Source: Meghimatium bilineatum (Eukaryota; Mollusca; Gastropoda; Stylommatophora; Philomycidae). Taken from it: a stretch of DNA of 64,000 nucleotides. How positions within the stretch are numbered: the stretch's first letter is position 1; the number at the start of each line of letters is the position of its first letter. The stretch covers positions 17,814,143 through 17,878,142 of the forward strand of contig CM067311.1 of NCBI GenBank assembly GCA_034231615.1, read 5' to 3'. Under the pieces are notes generated by a model. That model searched no databases. It was not told where the DNA came from and saw only the letters and a list, made by a program, of their open reading frames with translations. Of this stretch, positions 10,917 through 21,593 are shown in pieces. The translations under genes were made by a program, and so were the position numbers.

Positions 10917-11815
10917 CATAACATGATAGTTAGGTATTCTCAGTAACATGATAGTTAGGTATTCTCAGTAACATGATAGTTAGGTATTCTCAGTAACATA
11001 ATGGTTAGGTATTCTCAGTAACATGATAGTCAGGTATTCTCAGTAACATGATAGTTAGGTATTCTCAGTAACATGATAGTTAGGTATTCTCAGTAACATG
11101 GTAGATATGTATTCTCAGTAACATGATAGTTAGGTATTCTCAGTAACATGATAGTTAGGTATTCTCAGTAACATGATAGTTAGGTATTCTCAGTAACATG
11201 ATAGTTAGGTATTCTCAGTAACATGATAGTTAGGTATTCTCAGTAACATGTTAGTTAGGTATTCTCAGTAACATGGTAGATAGGTATTCTCAGTAACATG
11301 ATAGTTAGGTATTCTCAGTAACATGATAGTTAGGTATTCTCAGTAACATGATAGTTAGGTATTCTCAGTAACATGATAGTTAGGTATTCTCAGTAACATG
11401 GTAGATAGGTATTCTCAGTAACATGATAGTTAGGTATTCTCAGTAACATGGTAGATATGTATTCTCAGTAACATGATAGTTAGGTATTCTCAGTAACATG
11501 ATAGTTAGGTATTCTCAGTAACATGGTAGATATGTATTCTCAGTAACATGATAGTTAGGTATTCTCAGTAACATGATAGTTAGGTATTCTCAGTAACATG
11601 ATAGTTAGGTATTCTCAGTAACATGATAGTTAGGTATTCTCAGTAACATGATAGTCAGGTATTCTCAGTAACATGAGAGTTAGGTATTCTCAGTAACATG
11701 ATAGTTAGGTATTCTCAGTAACATGATAGTCAGGTATTCTCAGTAACATGATAGTCAGGTATTCTCAGTAACATGATAGTTAGGTATTCTCAGTAACATG
11801 ATAGTTATTTATTAT
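10917..11815. repeat. 25-bp minisatellite, about 36 copies
   Basis: Unit: AGTTAGGTATTCTCAGTAAC plus ATGAT. It is very uniform, with a few recurring variants (GGTAGATATG in place of GATAGTTAGG) spread in a pattern that suggests multi-unit duplications. The period is not a multiple of 3, so no frame is open through it. Confidence 0.97.
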
Positions 11816-11839
11816 CTGTAACCTGTTTACTTTATTTAC

Positions 11840-12446
11840 GATTTGCCGTAAACGGGTAGAGGACTTCACTTACTTAGGAAGCATTATAACGAGTTAAGGG
11901 AAACACAGTAAAGAGATACAAAATAGATGCAACAAAACATACCATATTCTAGGACAAATGACACGTATTTTTAAGAATAAAAATGTCAACATAGACACTA
12001 AAGTTGCATTATACAAGACTATTATCATCCCATCACTATGCTACGAGTGCCAAACTTGGACAATGACAGCACAAGAGAAAAGAAAAATAGTGACAGAGGA
12101 AATGACAAATCTACGAAGAATACTCGGAGTGTCATTAAAGAGATAGAATTAGAAAAGGTATCATACAAATAACCAAAACAATACCAGTATTGGAACACAT
12201 CAAAAGACAACAGATCAAGTGGTTTTCACACTCTTCCAGACTACCAATAGACAACATGACACAGATGGCCATGACACAAAGACATTACGACTATAAAGCC
12301 AGAAGAAGACCTTGTAAATGATGGATCACAGAAATCATGGAAGCCACCAGAACAAGCTAACAAACATAACACAAGAAGGCCATCTTCAGAGAGTTCTTTA
12401 ACCTTGACGCCGAAAGACAAAGAAGAGCCACAGCAAATAGATAGAA
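11840..12446 (+). pseudogene. LINE C-terminal fragment, QCQTW lineage
   Basis: Plus-strand frames read VEDFTYLGSIIT, then IFKNKNVNIDTKVALYKTI, CYECQTWTMTAQEKRK, LRRILGVSLKR, and after a frameshift EHIKRQQIKWFSHSSRLP, RRRPCK and WITEIMEATRTS. This is the thumb and C-terminal region of a LINE reverse transcriptase without the catalytic part. Several stops and shifts show that it is dead. It ends next to a SINE in opposite orientation and starts right after the 25-bp array. Confidence 0.85.
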
Positions 12447-12629
12447 AGATAGGACTATTCTTCTTCTTCAGCGTTAATTCTCAAACTCTTGCTGGATCTC
12501 CCTTACAGCAGGATCACGATCCTACTAGATTTCCAGCTGGATGTATTCCAGAAAATGGAAATGCGTTGTGTCGCCGTTTTATTTGCGCCAATGGTCCGAC
12601 ACATCCGTCTTCGGCGGAGATAAGAATAT
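12447..12629 (-). mobile_element. SINE family D', copy 1
   Basis: The reverse complement matches the element at 61735-61889: the core GACGGATGTGTCG, the CGACACAACGCATTTCC block, and the 3' end GAGTTTGAGAATTAACGCTG followed by GAA repeats. Imperfect 12-bp flanks (AGATAGGACTAT and AGATAAGAATAT) look like a decayed TSD. Element about 159 bp. Confidence 0.8.
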
Positions 12630-12784
12630 AACTAAGCACATATACAAAACTTGCATTGTGTTACGCCGACATGTTACACATTGATTAGGGATTCTTAAAT
12701 GTACGGATGAAATTACAAACACGTATAAATCAAACAACGCTTGTTAGCAGCAATGATGTATCAGTACATATTTCTTAACTATAA

Positions 12785-13000
12785 ATCAGTGTTTCTCAAA
12801 CTTTTTCGAGTCAGCGCTCCTTTTCCTATATATATTATATAGGCAGTCGGCCCTGTCGTGTCGATTATATAAGCAAGCACCACTTTTCGTATGGATTATA
12901 GCTCCATTCGGCACCAATTTTTCACAAATATTGTAATCCAGGACGGCGCTCCTTTTCGTGTACATTTTACAGGCTTGTGCACCATGCAGATCTTCAAAAT
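12785..13000 (+). mobile_element. Possible hAT-type non-autonomous element
   Basis: Begins with CAGTGTTTCTCAAACTTTTT, the usual hAT-type end, followed by two GGCGCTCCTTTT-like segments (CAGCGCTCCTTTTC and GGCGCTCCTTTTCGTG). The opposite end was not identified. Confidence 0.45.
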
Positions 13001-13059
13001 CAAAGTGAAGACATAGTAATGTAACTTAACGCGTATTAATCTTTTTTAAGTCACATATT

Positions 13060-13152
13060 GAAGAGTGCTGATTCGTTGAGAGTGACGGAGTACATATGGG
13101 AAACCGAGTACAGTGAAGTCAATCATCTACGTCCTTTGAACCCTTTTTTCTC
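13060..13152 (+). mobile_element. 5'-truncated copy of the tRNA-like SINE found at 43.5 kb
   Basis: Shares TTCGTTGAGAGTG, GGAGTACATATGGGAAACC and CAGTGAAGTCAATC with the 3' half of that SINE and ends in the same T-rich tail. The tRNA-like head is absent. Confidence 0.85.
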
Positions 13153-14053
13153 ATAAAAATGTGTATATGTTGCAGTTTTAAAGCAAATTGTCTGGTTTTC
13201 AGTATACAAACAGCAGAACACGGACCTGCTAGTTTAGAGGGGTGTTAAAGTTTATATCTATTCCGCGTGCTATTTGATAAATTACGTAATGACTCAAGAA
13301 ATATGCCTATGTAACAATAAAATGTGAAGATCGTCATCCTTGAAGACAGATCCCATTACTGGCCACTCATATGAAAGAACTTGAACACAATACTTACCCA
13401 ATACATCCAGACATTAGCATACTAAATCCCAAGTGAAATGCGAAAATACGTCGTTTCTCAGCAAGGCCCAGAATTCGTATTGCTACTACACGGAATCAGT
13501 GAAAGAGTTACACGCCCTCTAAACGGACAAGTCCGTGTTATGATGTGTCATGAAGGTCACCAGGAATCTTTATCTCTTTCTATAAGAACAAATTCGATAT
13601 GTTTAAATCCATACCTTGATATTCTTGACGTTAGAGACAGTTCCAAAATACATTTTATATGAATACATAATACAGCGACTTACATGGGTACTCATAAAAC
13701 AAGCGATGTTGCCATTCAGTGAAGTAAGCATATAAAGTAGCGAAACACTAGCCACAAATAAAGCTATGTCTACAGAAAAAAAAGGGTTTACGTATTCAAC
13801 CTGGCAACTAGTATAATGTTTCTATTCATTACGTTTTATAACAAGGAAAATAATACAGGGAAATGTTAACGTATAGCAAAATAAAACTTGTTTTCTAGTT
13901 CTAATTTGAAATCCAACAATGTTTATTCTAACAGTGGCGAGACGTCTACATAGGTATTGTAAGTTTTTTTTTAAGAATTTAAATTTGATTATATTTATTA
14001 CAAAGCGACAGCAATAATTTTAAATGCGTATAAATATTGCCAATATTAATGAT

Positions 14054-14055
<2 letters not shown>
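13153..14055. other. Unique sequence, no gene supported
   Basis: A 74-codon plus-strand frame (13438-13662) starts MRKYVVSQQGPEFVLLLHG. It has no known domain, no splice sites that I can defend and no repeat partner, so it is not called. Confidence 0.35.

Positions 14056-14102
<47 letters not shown>
14056..14102. repeat. (TAA)n microsatellite
   Basis: About 15 uninterrupted trinucleotides. Confidence 0.95.
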
Positions 14103-14104
<2 letters not shown>

Positions 14105-14640
14105 TATGCCAAGTTATGGTATTCTGTAAGCACCTTCTTTGGCCGCTTATAACTTGCGGTAATAAAATGTACAGGTTTGAGATTCTTCCAAAACAGGAAA
14201 CCTGACGTTTATATAAATTTATAAAAATAAATAGTCAAAGTAATTATACTATGGGTAGGTCACGGTTAATTCCATACATAATTGTGTATGCAATTATGGT
14301 GTTGTCTTCACACTTATAGAAAAAAAAAATATATATATATGTGTATGTGTGTGTGTGTGTGTCTAGATGTCTATGGATAGAGGTGGTATGGATGTTGAGT
14401 TACCTAATATTGCTTACATATCTGAGAAGGTCACTCCTCACCACTGATGAACTCCTGACACTATATTACTTTGTGTTTACACTTTATGTAATTTTTGGTT
14501 TATTTTAAGTATTCATCAACTTATATTTTTGCCTCCAAGTTCTGTTTCTTTATGCACAAATGGATTTGACAGAATTAAATTGATCTCTGCAGCATACTTA
14601 TTAACTTAATATTAAATTATTTTAGAATTTGTGTTTTCTT
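14103..14640. other. Unique AT-rich sequence with a TA/TG microsatellite
   Basis: A (TA)n(TG)n tract lies at about 14329-14363. Nothing else recognised. Confidence 0.4.
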
Positions 14641-15029
14641 TTTTAGTGTGGCCAGTGTCGCGAGCTACATGTCAACACTAGACAGGGATACATATTCAAT
14701 CATGTGGGTTAACTTGAGAGTTCGGGGAGACAGTCAGTACAACAATTACTTACTTTTTCGTCTCCAGTTGCTGCCTGCAATTTTTGTACGACAAGAAATG
14801 GTTTTAATACTCTTAAATTTGCACATACGTTTTCTATAAAATAATTCTAAAACATAAAAATGTGATAGCACAAAATAAAAACAAAATATAAAATAATTTA
14901 ATATAAATTTGGTAACGGTAAAATTGTTTCCACATACATCATTGTCACCTTGAACTTCGTATTGTTTACATGTCAATAATGTATCTAGTTCCACTGTATG
15001 GTAACATTGTTTTTACTGTTTTCCTTGTT

Positions 15030-15130
15030 TTTTTTTCGCTCTCTTTTTTATATATTCTTGAAAAAGACCTAACGGTTCGAAATGTTGAAAATGTTTTGTG
15101 TATTGTCATTTGTTTTCGTGTTTAAACCTC
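15030..15130 (+). other. Retroelement-tail-like motif, copy 1
   Basis: TATATTCTTGAAAAAGACC, then CGGTTCGAAATGTTGAAAA and TTTTCGTGTTT recur at 49979-50057 (CTTGAAGAAGACCTTACGG, AACGTTGAATATATATTG). The pattern 'gaagaaggcc..cgaaacgtt' is common near the ends of Penelope-like elements with GIY-YIG domains. The assignment here is inference. Confidence 0.4.
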
Positions 15131-15334
15131 ATAACCTTTTAGCGTCTTGTTCAACTGAAATATTCAAAAACCTGTGTTTTACGTAATCACTATTGTTGTT
15201 ACGTTTCGCCCCGTATTACCTTACATTGATTGTGTTATCACGAGTTCTCTTCAGCGATAAATAACCATCGACATTAGTAACACCATAGCAGACCAGACAT
15301 AAAACCAGATGACCGCACACAGAAACACATAACA
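15131..15334. other. No recognisable feature
   Basis: Unique sequence. Confidence 0.35.
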
Positions 15335-15412
15335 CAGTATATATCCCTTTACGAAATATCTCCCTTTACGAATATCTCTTTTTATGAAATATCTCTCTTT
15401 ACGAAATAATTG
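15335..15412. repeat. Short degenerate tandem repeat (CTCCCTTTACGAA)
   Basis: Four units of about 17-22 bp with the shared core CTTTACGAAATATCTC. Confidence 0.8.
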
Positions 15413-15589
15413 CACGCACATTCACAGCTACAACTAGACAACGTCTCACAATCTCATCAATATATTGTTGCATGTCGTGGTGTCTGGATTACCATAACCG
15501 CAACCTTAACTATATTCTGATGGTTAAATACAGTGATATTCCAAAGATTAAGATCCATTTTGTGCAACGGAAGACTATCAATGCAGATC

Positions 15590-16128
15590 TGAATTCGAGT
15601 GCTGAGATGTTATATCGAACCAATTCTATTTTTATGAATGTGAAGCATGGACACTAAACAAAAAAATTCAAAGCGAATTAGAGGCTAAAGAAATGTGGTT
15701 TCTGGGAAGAATGATGAAAATACCCTGGACAGCCAAGAAAACACATGCAGAGGTTCTCATTGATGATAGCGTAAAAATATCAATAATATCAAACATTAGG
15801 GGCAGACAGTCAAGGTTTCTAGGGCATGCACTGAGAAGAATACAGCTTGAACACTTAATAACCACTGCAAAAGATCAAGGAAAGAAGGGATAGGGGACGA
15901 CAAAGAGAAAAGTTACTAGATGGACTTGTATTGTGGACTTGTATTTATTTGCATTTACCTCTATTTGTATGGTTACTGCGGCACTTCCTTTTTGTCGGTC
16001 ATCCTCTGATATTTGGGTTATTTATATTGTGGTACGGTAGAAGCTCACCAACCGAGCTTATTGACAACACAAGAGACAGAGAGTCGTGGAGAAACATGAT
16101 CGCATACACCATTAGGCGTGGCACTTGA
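15590..16128 (+). pseudogene. LINE C-terminal fragment with a later internal insertion
   Basis: Plus-strand frames give FYECEAWTL-like sequence, KIQSELEAKEMWFLGRMMK, WTAKKTHAEVL, RQSRFLGHALRRIQLEHL and RGRQREKLLDGL. After about 120 bp of unrelated sequence come ELIDNTRDRESWRNM and AYTIRRGT followed by a stop. This is the end of a LINE ORF2; the RDRxxWR...RxGT ending also occurs at 46440-46690. The insert is bounded by a short duplicated GGACTTGTAT. Frameshifted and dead. Confidence 0.8.
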
Positions 16129-16607
16129 TTGATTGAAATACATTGATATACAAAAAAATAAGTTAACGTTCGCGGTTGAAACGTAAATAAGATGTATTTT
16201 TATTCACCAAAATCAACAACAACAGCAAAATCTTTGTTTCAAAATAACTTTGTGGCCATGTTTATGCCTTGAAGCCAGTATTTGTCCGATTTCTGTCTCA
16301 CAGGAAGAAGATTTTTAGTAGAAGTACACAAGGAATGTAATACAGGCACGTATCCGATATATTTTATTTATTTCTCTTGTGATTCTCTCTTACTGTCAGT
16401 AATTTTTAAACTGACGTTTTAATATATTTTCTTGGACATCTTTTCTTTCAGATTAAGTTAATCATCTCACAACTACCAAATATTTTATGGTAAATACAAA
16501 TGTGTACAGTGCCGTGCTTACTCTTCGTATTGTTGTGAATATGACCTTGATAAATTCTTTTCCTTGAAGTATTGACATGTGTGTGTTATTATGTGTGTTA
16601 CCAAATA
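16129..16607. other. No recognisable feature
   Basis: AT-rich unique sequence. Confidence 0.4.
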
Positions 16608-16748
16608 TTAGAAAAACTTCACTATCATGTTCGAGTTTTCCCCAAGCAAAACTTCACTATCATGTTCGAGTTTTCACCAAGCAAAACTTCACTATCATGT
16701 TCGAGTTTTCCCCAAGCAAAACTTCACTATCATGTTCGAGTTTTCATC
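16608..16748. repeat. 35-bp minisatellite, four copies
   Basis: Units carry AACTTCACTATCATGTTCGA then GTTTTCCCCAAGC; nearly identical copies. Confidence 0.92.
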
Positions 16749-17109
16749 AATTGGATTACTGTTGTGCTGCACATTATTGGTGTGCACAGCCTTAAAACGG
16801 TAACTTCGAGTGTCTGTCAAATGTTGCCAATTTCAATTATAGTACATAGATGAAGACTCGATTTTACGAAATTCAGTCAAAAAGACCAGTCTTGTGCTGC
16901 ACTGTCAGAGAATAAATTAAATACCTCATCTCGTAGATAATCTTTGTGATACAAAAGTGTCATACTGAAGTCGGATGTATCCGATGAAGTAGCACAGACT
17001 GTAAAAGTTTAGCTGTAAACCACTATGTGATTATATGAAGCTGTACATAAATTATGTTAACACTTTTGTTTGCCAATTTTGACACCCTCCCATATTGTCG
17101 GCAACATCA
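16749..17109. other. No recognisable feature
   Basis: Unique sequence. Confidence 0.4.
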
Positions 17110-17378
17110 ACAATACAGAGACTCCTCCCCTTTTCTCAACAAATGAATACAGGGACACCTCCCCTTTTGTAACCGATGGTCTTATATTGATTGTCCCCTT
17201 TTGTCAGCAGCTCGAATGCGGAGACTCCTCCCTTTTGATCAGAAACTTCTCATGAATACAGAGACTCCTTATGTCAGCAACGTGTCATGAATACTGAGAT
17301 TCCTCCCCTTTTGTCAGTAGCAACGTGTCATGAATACTGAGATTCCTCCCCTTTTGTCAGCAACATGTCATGAATTTT
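17110..17378. repeat. Degenerate tandem repeat with CCTCCCCTTTTGT
   Basis: Six or seven diverged units combining AATACAGAGACTCCTCCCC with TTTTGTCAGCAACATGTCATG. The last three are most alike. Confidence 0.8.
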
Positions 17379-17627
17379 ATCACCCCCGCACCTCAAAATA
17401 GTTGCTGAATAAGTCTTTTGGAGGGTGTTAAGCAATGAATTATTTTGTAAGGAACAGTCGAGGGTGTAGTAAGATGTAAGACAAAGAAAATCCTATATTG
17501 ATAACATTAAGTAATGGCCTGCGCATATTTCTAAAATCCTCCGAATTACTGATGTCAAAGGTGTTTAGATGGTTCCTGTGCTGGTGTCTCAAGTACGGTT
17601 CTCCTAAGATCCTGACGGGCTATGTCT

Positions 17628-17675
17628 CTTATTATTATTATTATTATTGTTATTATTATTATTATTATTATTATA
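17628..17675. repeat. (TTA)n microsatellite
   Basis: About 15 trinucleotides with one TTG interruption. Confidence 0.95.
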
Positions 17676-17799
17676 AGCTATGGCCTTGAAAGTGAAAGCA
17701 TGAGTAGATGATTGTTTCGTGCTTCAAACTGTTCTGCCAAGAGTTAAAGAAACATTCTGCATGAAAGGGTTAATAGCGTTGAAAAATGCACTATTTTTG

Positions 17800-17912
17800 T
17801 GTATGTGATGTATACGCGTACCGTACTTGATGATGTAAACAGATCCATGCATACGCTTACCGTATTTGATGATGTAAACGTACTGATGCATATGTCTACC
17901 GTACTTGATGTG
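17800..17912. repeat. ~38-44-bp tandem triplet (ACCGTACTTGATGATGTAAA)
   Basis: Three diverged units with a shared TACCGTACTTGATGATGTAA core. Confidence 0.8.
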
Positions 17913-18034
17913 TATTTTAAAAAGGTTTCTTTTCTTGGTTACTAAACATGTTGTGGATAACAAAGATGGTATTTCTTTAACAACAGATACTTATGCCGTG
18001 AATGTTACCAATCTATTAATAATAATAATAGTAG

Positions 18035-18376
18035 ACGTCATTGCTAGTTATTCTTCTTCTTCTTCTGCGTTCATTCTCAAACTCCTGCAGATTAGCAGGA
18101 AGTAGTCCGGAGAACGGAATGCGTTGAGTCATAGTTTACATCATTGCTGCTATATCTGCGCCTTTCGGCCTGACACATCCGAATTTAGCATGGCTTTGGG
18201 TCACTGACCCTATATGAGATGGGACAGCCAACTCCATTCCATAACCTTCTTAGTCGCCTCGTACGACATGCATGGAAGGTAAACAGTGTTGCTATTCTTT
18301 GCTCCCTTTTCAGGCCCGACAACACACGAGCGACATCAACATACAATATATACATTTTGTAAAACGTCATCGCTAG
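18035..18376 (-). mobile_element. SINE family D, longest copy
   Basis: The reverse complement begins with an AT-rich 5' part, then CGTGTGTTGTCGGGCC, GGAGCAAAGAATAGCAACAC, TTACCTTCCATGCATG, GGCGACTAAGAAGG, a TGTGTCAGGCCGAAAGGCG core, AACGCATTCCG, GAGTTTGAGAATGAACGC and a GAA tail. A 13-bp TSD with one mismatch, ACGTCATTGCTAG and ACGTCATCGCTAG, lies at 18035-18047 and 18364-18376. No recognisable A or B box, so the promoter type is unknown. From memory, the CATGTCGTAAGAGGCGACTAA-like segment resembles repeats common in molluscs. Confidence 0.85.
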
Positions 18377-18907
18377 CAAGAAAGGCAACACAACAATTTC
18401 AGACTTGTGTTATCGCATATCTCTGGTGTGTACTGAGATGACTGAACTGTAGAATTCTTGCATGTAATTCACCTACCACATGTGGGGCACGTATAGTCAC
18501 AATTGTACATCTGTGTGTTTGTTCTACCTTTGTGGGCGGCACATTTTCTCTGCGCATCTTAGAGTTGATGTTTCACAGTGATGTTGACACCTTTGATGGT
18601 CTTGTTGCGTCAAATTGGACAGCTCAGAGCGACGGATTACCTGGATATGACGTCGATATTACAGTTCTATACTGACACTTTCAGAGAGTCCTGGAATTGT
18701 TTCTTACGTCTTTTTCAACGAGTACAGAGAGCAACTGTCCCCGCAAAGGTAACGGGTTCAAATATAGCAGTAGACAAATGATCACCAGGACCGTTCAGAA
18801 GGTAATGGACACATTTACTGAACATCAATACTTCTAAGAAAATTAGTATAGTCAAAACATGCTGGGATGATGAGAACATCTTGAATTTGATGTTCTACCA
18901 ATTCTCA

Positions 18908-18911
<4 letters not shown>
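18377..18911. other. No recognisable gene
   Basis: Unique sequence. GGGTTCAAATATAGC near 18749 is B-box-like without an A box. Confidence 0.35.

Positions 18912-18949
<38 letters not shown>
18912..18949. repeat. (TA)n microsatellite at a LINE 5' junction
   Basis: The TA tract abuts the truncated 5' end of the LINE copy that follows, so the LINE probably inserted in or next to TA-rich DNA. Confidence 0.9.
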
Positions 18950-18950
<1 letters not shown>

Positions 18951-19401
18951 ACACGATCCTGATGCAGACACAGATTCGTTGAGCAGGTCATTTGGTGCGT
19001 ATGCCAGACCATCGTCTGCCAAAGATACTTCTCTATGGTGAGCTAGAGAAGGGTTTACGATCTCAAGGTGGCCAAAGGAAGCGCTACAAGGACTCGTTAA
19101 AGGACTCACTGAAAGCCTTTGAAATAGACCACGATACATGGGAAGAACTTGCACAAAATAGATCTACATGGCGTTCTAAAATAAAAAAGAGCGCATCATC
19201 TTGTGAAAAGAAGAGAAATGCAGCAGCTCAACAGCGGAGAGCAGCTAGAAAGTCACGGATAGACCAAGATCCGTCTACAGTCGTTATTCCATGTCCAAAC
19301 TGTCCAAGGACATTTACAGCTCGAATAGGGCTCATTAGCCATCTACGAACTCATAATCAAGGACATAACTAAAATAGAATTTTCAAAAGTGGATGTAACA
19401 A
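18950..19401 (+). pseudogene. LINE ORF2 C-terminus with terminal C2H2 finger, copy 1
   Basis: Encodes HLVRMPDHRLPKILLYGELE, GGQRKRYKDSLKDSLKAFEI, DTWEELAQNRSTWRSKI, an Ala/Arg-rich linker and a terminal finger CPNCPRTF...ISHLRTH. This ending is typical of a LINE lineage widespread in fish and invertebrates, where the finger probably binds nucleic acid. It is 5'-truncated just after the 'QISWAGH' region, where a TGA replaces the Trp codon seen in the copy at 58.7 kb. The two copies are about 95% identical by eye, so both are fairly recent. The reverse transcriptase domain is missing. Confidence 0.9.
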
Positions 19402-19479
19402 ATGGTCATCATCATCTTGTGATGGACGAACAACATATATATATATGTTGTTCGTCCATCACAAGATGATGATGACCAT
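19402..19479. repeat. Perfect 78-bp palindrome with no spacer at the LINE 3' end
   Basis: Each 39-nt arm runs from ATGGTCATCATCATCTTGTG to the TA-rich centre; the second arm is its exact reverse complement. The left arm is the normal 3' end of the LINE (compare 59159-59200), so the right arm is an inverted copy of the LINE tail. A (TA)n tract follows directly. Confidence 0.95.
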
Positions 19480-19734
19480 ATATATATATATATGTACAAT
19501 TGAAATATTTGAAAATACTCAGTTGAATGATAGTTTAGATGGGACACTTGAAATGTGGCCAATGCGGTGATATTTATACATGTTGGAGGGAATCGTTAAT
19601 TGGTGACTCCAGGACTGTTTGCTCGACTGCCCAGAGATATGAATTGGTATTCCTTTTACATTTAACCTTTTATTCTGAGATGCAGACACATTGTTGTATA
19701 ATAATGTTTGTTACCTTTATTATATATATTTATA
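19480..19734. other. No recognisable feature
   Basis: AT-rich, with a second TA tract near 19722. Confidence 0.4.
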
Positions 19735-19744
19735 TATATATATA

Positions 19745-19880
19745 AATCAAGTGACATATTCTGGAATCATCACTTGAATCTACGGAACTAAATTCTATGA
19801 GTGATACTCTAGGAAGGCGGAGTATCGTTTCACTGGAAGGGACAGAGTAAATATGTGGAAAAATTTGTATAATGAAATCA
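19745..19880 (+). mobile_element. Diverged SINE fragment related to the 43.5-kb SINE
   Basis: ATCACTTGAATCTACGGAAC, CTATGAGTGATACT and GAAGGCGGAGTATCGTTTC line up with the middle of that SINE (ATCACTTGAAGCTACGGAG, CTATGAGTGGTACTTCG). Head and tail are absent. Confidence 0.6.
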
Positions 19881-20284
19881 GTAATTTATATATGCTATGA
19901 CTTTTTTATGAGTTGCAGAATTTTATTACTCCGATTTCACTATTTCCACCTGTGGTATAAGTGACATCGTTATACAGATTTGAGGTAGCCACAACATATT
20001 GGCGATTATTAAATCATAACCAATACAAGCGGTTTATCCGAGACAAAAGCAATTAGAACTAGTCCCAATCTGCTCCAGTATAGCTATGAGCAGGACACAT
20101 TTAGCTATGCTGTGAACTATATATAGTGAGGTACGCTTCTTTCAATCGTCAACGTTTTTCCTATTCGTTTTTATCAGATATTTTACCATAAAAAATAGTG
20201 GAGGTGGTGGTTCTGGTAATCCAACCACCACACCCTCCGGAGTTATCTATAAAGTGCTAAATCTAGTGGTAAATGGGCACATAA
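19881..20284. other. Unique sequence; probable intron
   Basis: Lies downstream of the host exon on its strand. No element recognised. Confidence 0.35.
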
Positions 20285-20556
20285 CCATATATCACTTACT
20301 TTATTGAACACATATAACTTAATTGAACACAGAGTATTTACTTGATTGAAAACAGAGTATTTACTTGATTGAAAACAGAGTACTTACTTGATTAAACACA
20401 TAGTATTTACTTGATTGAACAAAGAACGATTGAACACAGAGTACTTACTTGATTGAACACAGAGCCATAAATCACTTACTTGATTGAACACAGAGCCATA
20501 AATCACTTACTTCATTGAACACAGAACACTCACTTTAGTGAACATAGTCATACAGT
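20285..20556 (-). repeat. Degenerate minisatellite made of splice-donor-like units
   Basis: On the minus strand each unit carries GTTCAATCAAGTAAGT or a close variant, spaced about 23-33 bp apart. I count nine units between the exon and 20285: five with GTAAGT, one with GTGAGT, three with GTAAAT. The genuine donor of the adjacent exon reads AACAATCAA then GTAAGTA, nearly the same sequence, so the array appears to be built from that exon-intron junction. Confidence 0.8.
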
Positions 20557-20562
20557 ACTTAC

Positions 20563-20693
20563 TTGATTGTTCTTTTGCCCATAATTGGCGTGTCCCCGTT
20601 GGTCAATGAGTTAGCAGAACCTACGGATATGTCGTCCATTCCCGCGTTGGAGAAGAGCTGAGCGCTTGCTGCATTGTCTTTCATGCCGTTTAC
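20563..20693 (-). CDS. Internal exon of an unrecognised host gene
   Basis: On the minus strand the exon is preceded by TACCATATTTCAG and followed by GTAAGTACTG, both good splice consensus. Only one of the three frames is open across its 131 nt. It starts VNGMKDNAASAQLFSNAG, continues with MDDISVGSANSLTNGD and ends TPIMGKRTI plus two bases of the next codon. If this frame is right, the intron after it is phase 2. GC content is clearly above the flanks. I see no signal peptide, membrane segment or named domain, and do not recognise the protein. Other exons of the gene were not found, so its introns must be long or its other exons lie outside the window. Confidence 0.7.
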
Positions 20694-20941
20694 CTGAAAT
20701 ATGGTACATATTTCAGTCAATAAATTGTTTTCTTCACCAAAATAAAAACTGAAAAAAAAGATGTTGAGTGGATACCATTCTGGAAACACACATATGTGAT
20801 CATTCACACCCAGAAATCAGCAGATATCAAAATATAAGGTTGTTTATATTTCTTTTGAGTATTATACATTAAAGCATGTTTTATTTGGAACTGCAAAGGA
20901 CAGAGACATTTTCCAACAAAATCCAATGTTTCAACTTAATC
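20694..20941. other. Upstream intron sequence
   Basis: AT-rich; contains ATTGACTGAAAT about 20 nt before the acceptor (minus strand), a possible branch-point region. Confidence 0.35.
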
Positions 20942-21508
20942 AAGGTGTGCTATGAAAATGTAACCAAAGACGTGCATGTAACAGAGGTAACGTGAAATGT
21001 AACCAGAGACGTGCATGTAACAGAGGTAACGTGAAATGTAACCAGAGACGTGCATGTAACAGAGGTAACTTGAAATGTAACCAGAGACGTGCATGTAACA
21101 GAGGTAACGTGAAATGTAACCAGAGACGTGCATGTAACAGAGGTAACGTGAAATGTAACCAGAGACGTGCATGTAACAGAGGTAACGTGAAATGTAACCA
21201 GAGACGTGCATGTAACAGAGGTAACGTGAAATGTAACCAGAGACGTGCATGTAACAGAGGTAACGTGAAATGTAACCAGAGACGTGCATGTAACAGAGGT
21301 AACGTGAAATGTAACCAGAGACGTGCATGTAACAGAGGTAACTTGAAATGTAACCAGAGACGTGCATGTAACAGAGGTAACGTGAAATGTAACCAGAGAC
21401 GTGCATGTAACAGAGGTAACGTGAAATGTAACCAGAGACGTGCACGTAACAGAGGTAACGTGAAATGTAACCAGAGACGTTCATGTAACAGAGGTAACGT
21501 GAAATAGC
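20942..21508. repeat. 39-bp minisatellite, about 14.5 copies, very uniform
   Basis: Units carry AACGTGAAATGTAACCAGAG then ACGTGCATGTAACAGAGGT. Only a handful of substitutions occur over 567 bp (CTTGAAATG in two units, GCACG in one), so the array is young or actively homogenised. A period of 39 leaves three frames open (up to 216 codons); these are artefacts. Confidence 0.97.
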
Positions 21509-21593
21509 TTACCCATGTACTGTCGTTGTCGTTGTTGTTGTTGATATCCAAATGCTGATGAGTAATGCTACTCTCTCCACACAATGCCATTTT

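Noticed and set aside
13438..13662. 74-codon ORF as a host gene
   Set aside because: No domain, no splice signals, no repeat or homologue evidence.
20940..21590. Three overlapping frames of 171-216 codons
   Set aside because: Generated by the uniform 39-bp repeat; no gene evidence outside the array.
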